A stretch of 64,000 nt of DNA from Heliocidaris erythrogramma (lineage: Eukaryota; Echinodermata; Echinoidea; Camarodonta; Echinometridae), in the NCBI GenBank assembly GCA_025617745.1, contig CM046859.1, positions 992,001 to 1,056,000 on the forward strand, written 5' to 3'. Within the stretch, counting starts at the first letter, position 1. Each line of letters starts with the position of its first letter. Below are positions 62,934 to 64,000 of this stretch, in pieces. Below the pieces are notes generated by a model. That model was not told the DNA's origin, did no database searches, and saw only the letters and a list, made by a program, of their open reading frames with translations. The position numbers and the translations under genes were made by a program.

Positions 62934-64000
62934 GATGAAGCTTTCCCACCCCCCCCCCTTTCAAAAAGAGCAGAGCGCCACTTATGCACAAAGTTTGACC
63001 AACCCAGTTTCAGTTGGGCACGACATGGCATATACATGTAATTCCTATGTTGTATAATGACTGCATGACTGTAGCACTGTATAACATTGGGCGTGTTTAG
63101 ATATGACGTTCAGACATGATATTGCGAATCCTTTAAAAAAAATAACGCCATGGCAAACTAAAAACTATTTTATGTGTACATGAATGGCAGGTGGGTTGAA
63201 AAAGAAAAGTAGCTGTGTGCAACATAGCCCCTACAAGTACATCTACTCTGTGATCAGTGTGTTATAATACAGATTGTGAGATTGTCATGTGCGCTACTCA
63301 TGTCTTTTTAATTTAATTCTGTTTTTATGAATTGGTTTGCCAAGTCATGTCAGAATAAGCGCTTCAACAAGGAAATGTAACACTACTCAGATATAATAGT
63401 ATAAGTAATACAAAACGAATGGAAAAATTATAATTGAAGAAGTCTTGATACATGGTGCTTGAACAAAATGTAAAAAAAAAAAATGTATGGCATACAGAAA
63501 TTTTTTGTCTAAACAGACTGGGCTCATTTCTCTGACTGCATTCACAATGCAAGTCAGTCAAGATAACATAGCATATCTGTCATGAGAAATGGCTCCAGTA
63601 TAACAATAACACAATAGCATTCTTCACATGACATCTTATAGTTGTAAGCCTCACATACTAGTAACATTGGGTTATATCATGTTAGAAAAAAATTCATAGG
63701 AAAATTAAATATTTTTGTAATTTTAAGAGGGTTAAATACTTCAATAAAATAAACATTTAAGCATTTTATAAAATATACAATTGTACATCGGATAACACAT
63801 AATAATACAGGTTTCAAACTTTCATACAAAACTTTCCAGTATTGTGTAGAGGGCTAAGAGCCACTTTCAGTAACATTTACAAGAGAAAATGGGTGGATGC
63901 AGTTATGGAGGAAAATATTTGTATTTGAAATACAGTGTAATTCATGTAGCACAATGTAAAATATGAAATTTATAAATACTCTGAAACATCAAAACTGTAA
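62934..64000. other. Non-coding to the end of the window
   Basis: C run at 62949-62958, A run near 63471-63482. No recognisable gene or element end. Confidence 0.45.

Noticed and set aside
1-64000. CRISPR array, bacterial defence genes or phage genes
   Set aside because: No regular spacer-repeat arrays, no bacterial gene organisation; all features are those of a metazoan genome rich in transposable elements.

Overview
This is a eukaryotic (metazoan) chromosome segment, most likely from a marine invertebrate and possibly an echinoderm or similar deuterostome. That placement is inference. It rests on the mix of CR1-like, Tx1-like and Rex/L2-like LINEs, a Penelope-like element, tRNA-derived SINEs, Harbinger and Tc1/mariner elements, the AT-rich background, and many long dG:dC runs. 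No bacterial genes, operons, rRNA or free-standing tRNA genes were seen. Nearly all coding potential belongs to transposable elements; only one locus looks like a host gene.

Layout. 0-6 kb: two dead CR1-type LINEs around a 143-bp tandem repeat. 6.8-7.9 kb: an unusual element with perfect 16-bp terminal inverted repeats that is packed with short self-complementary hairpins. 9.9-13.4 kb: a Tc1/mariner-superfamily transposon (minus-strand transposase, TA target) split by a LINE insertion with a target-site duplication. 13.4-18.3 kb: a nest in which a minus-strand CR1-like LINE is broken by a Tx1-like LINE and by a plus-strand LINE, which itself carries a marine-type 'AGCTCACCTGAG' element and a TA-flanked MITE. 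18.7-22.4 kb: an almost intact CR1-like LINE (minus), its ORF2 cut only by a homopolymer frameshift. 24.5-25.6 kb: an intact, orphaned LINE ORF1. 25.7-30 kb: foldback elements and a second, broken ORF1. 31.9-33.5 kb: a GCATCGATGC-bearing MITE carrying an insertion. 33.6-35.6 kb: a degenerate AAGTGCCCCTTTT array invaded by hairpin elements. 35.7-38.2 kb: a LINE with one in-frame stop in an otherwise open RT ORF.

39.7-45.1 kb holds the one candidate host gene, on the minus strand: a signal-peptide exon with dibasic sites, a second exon with consensus splice sites, and a plausible terminal exon. The 4.5-kb interval between the last two exons contains two SINEs, a 1.6-kb foldback element and most copies of a recurring 15-mer with a CACGTG core.

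46-51 kb: a Penelope GIY-YIG remnant ending in a 70-bp inverted repeat, a Harbinger transposase fragment with a helically spaced CGTA(C) array at its right end, and a Rex/L2-like LINE. 51.8-64 kb: dispersed repeats, including two copies of a block that give a filled/empty site pair for the MITE at 53.8 kb, several foldback elements and many poly-G/poly-C tracts.

The features mostly reflect successive insertions rather than genes acting together. The nesting gives a relative order of events. Exact repeat edges are read by eye and carry errors of several bases unless a duplication or terminal inverted repeat fixes them.
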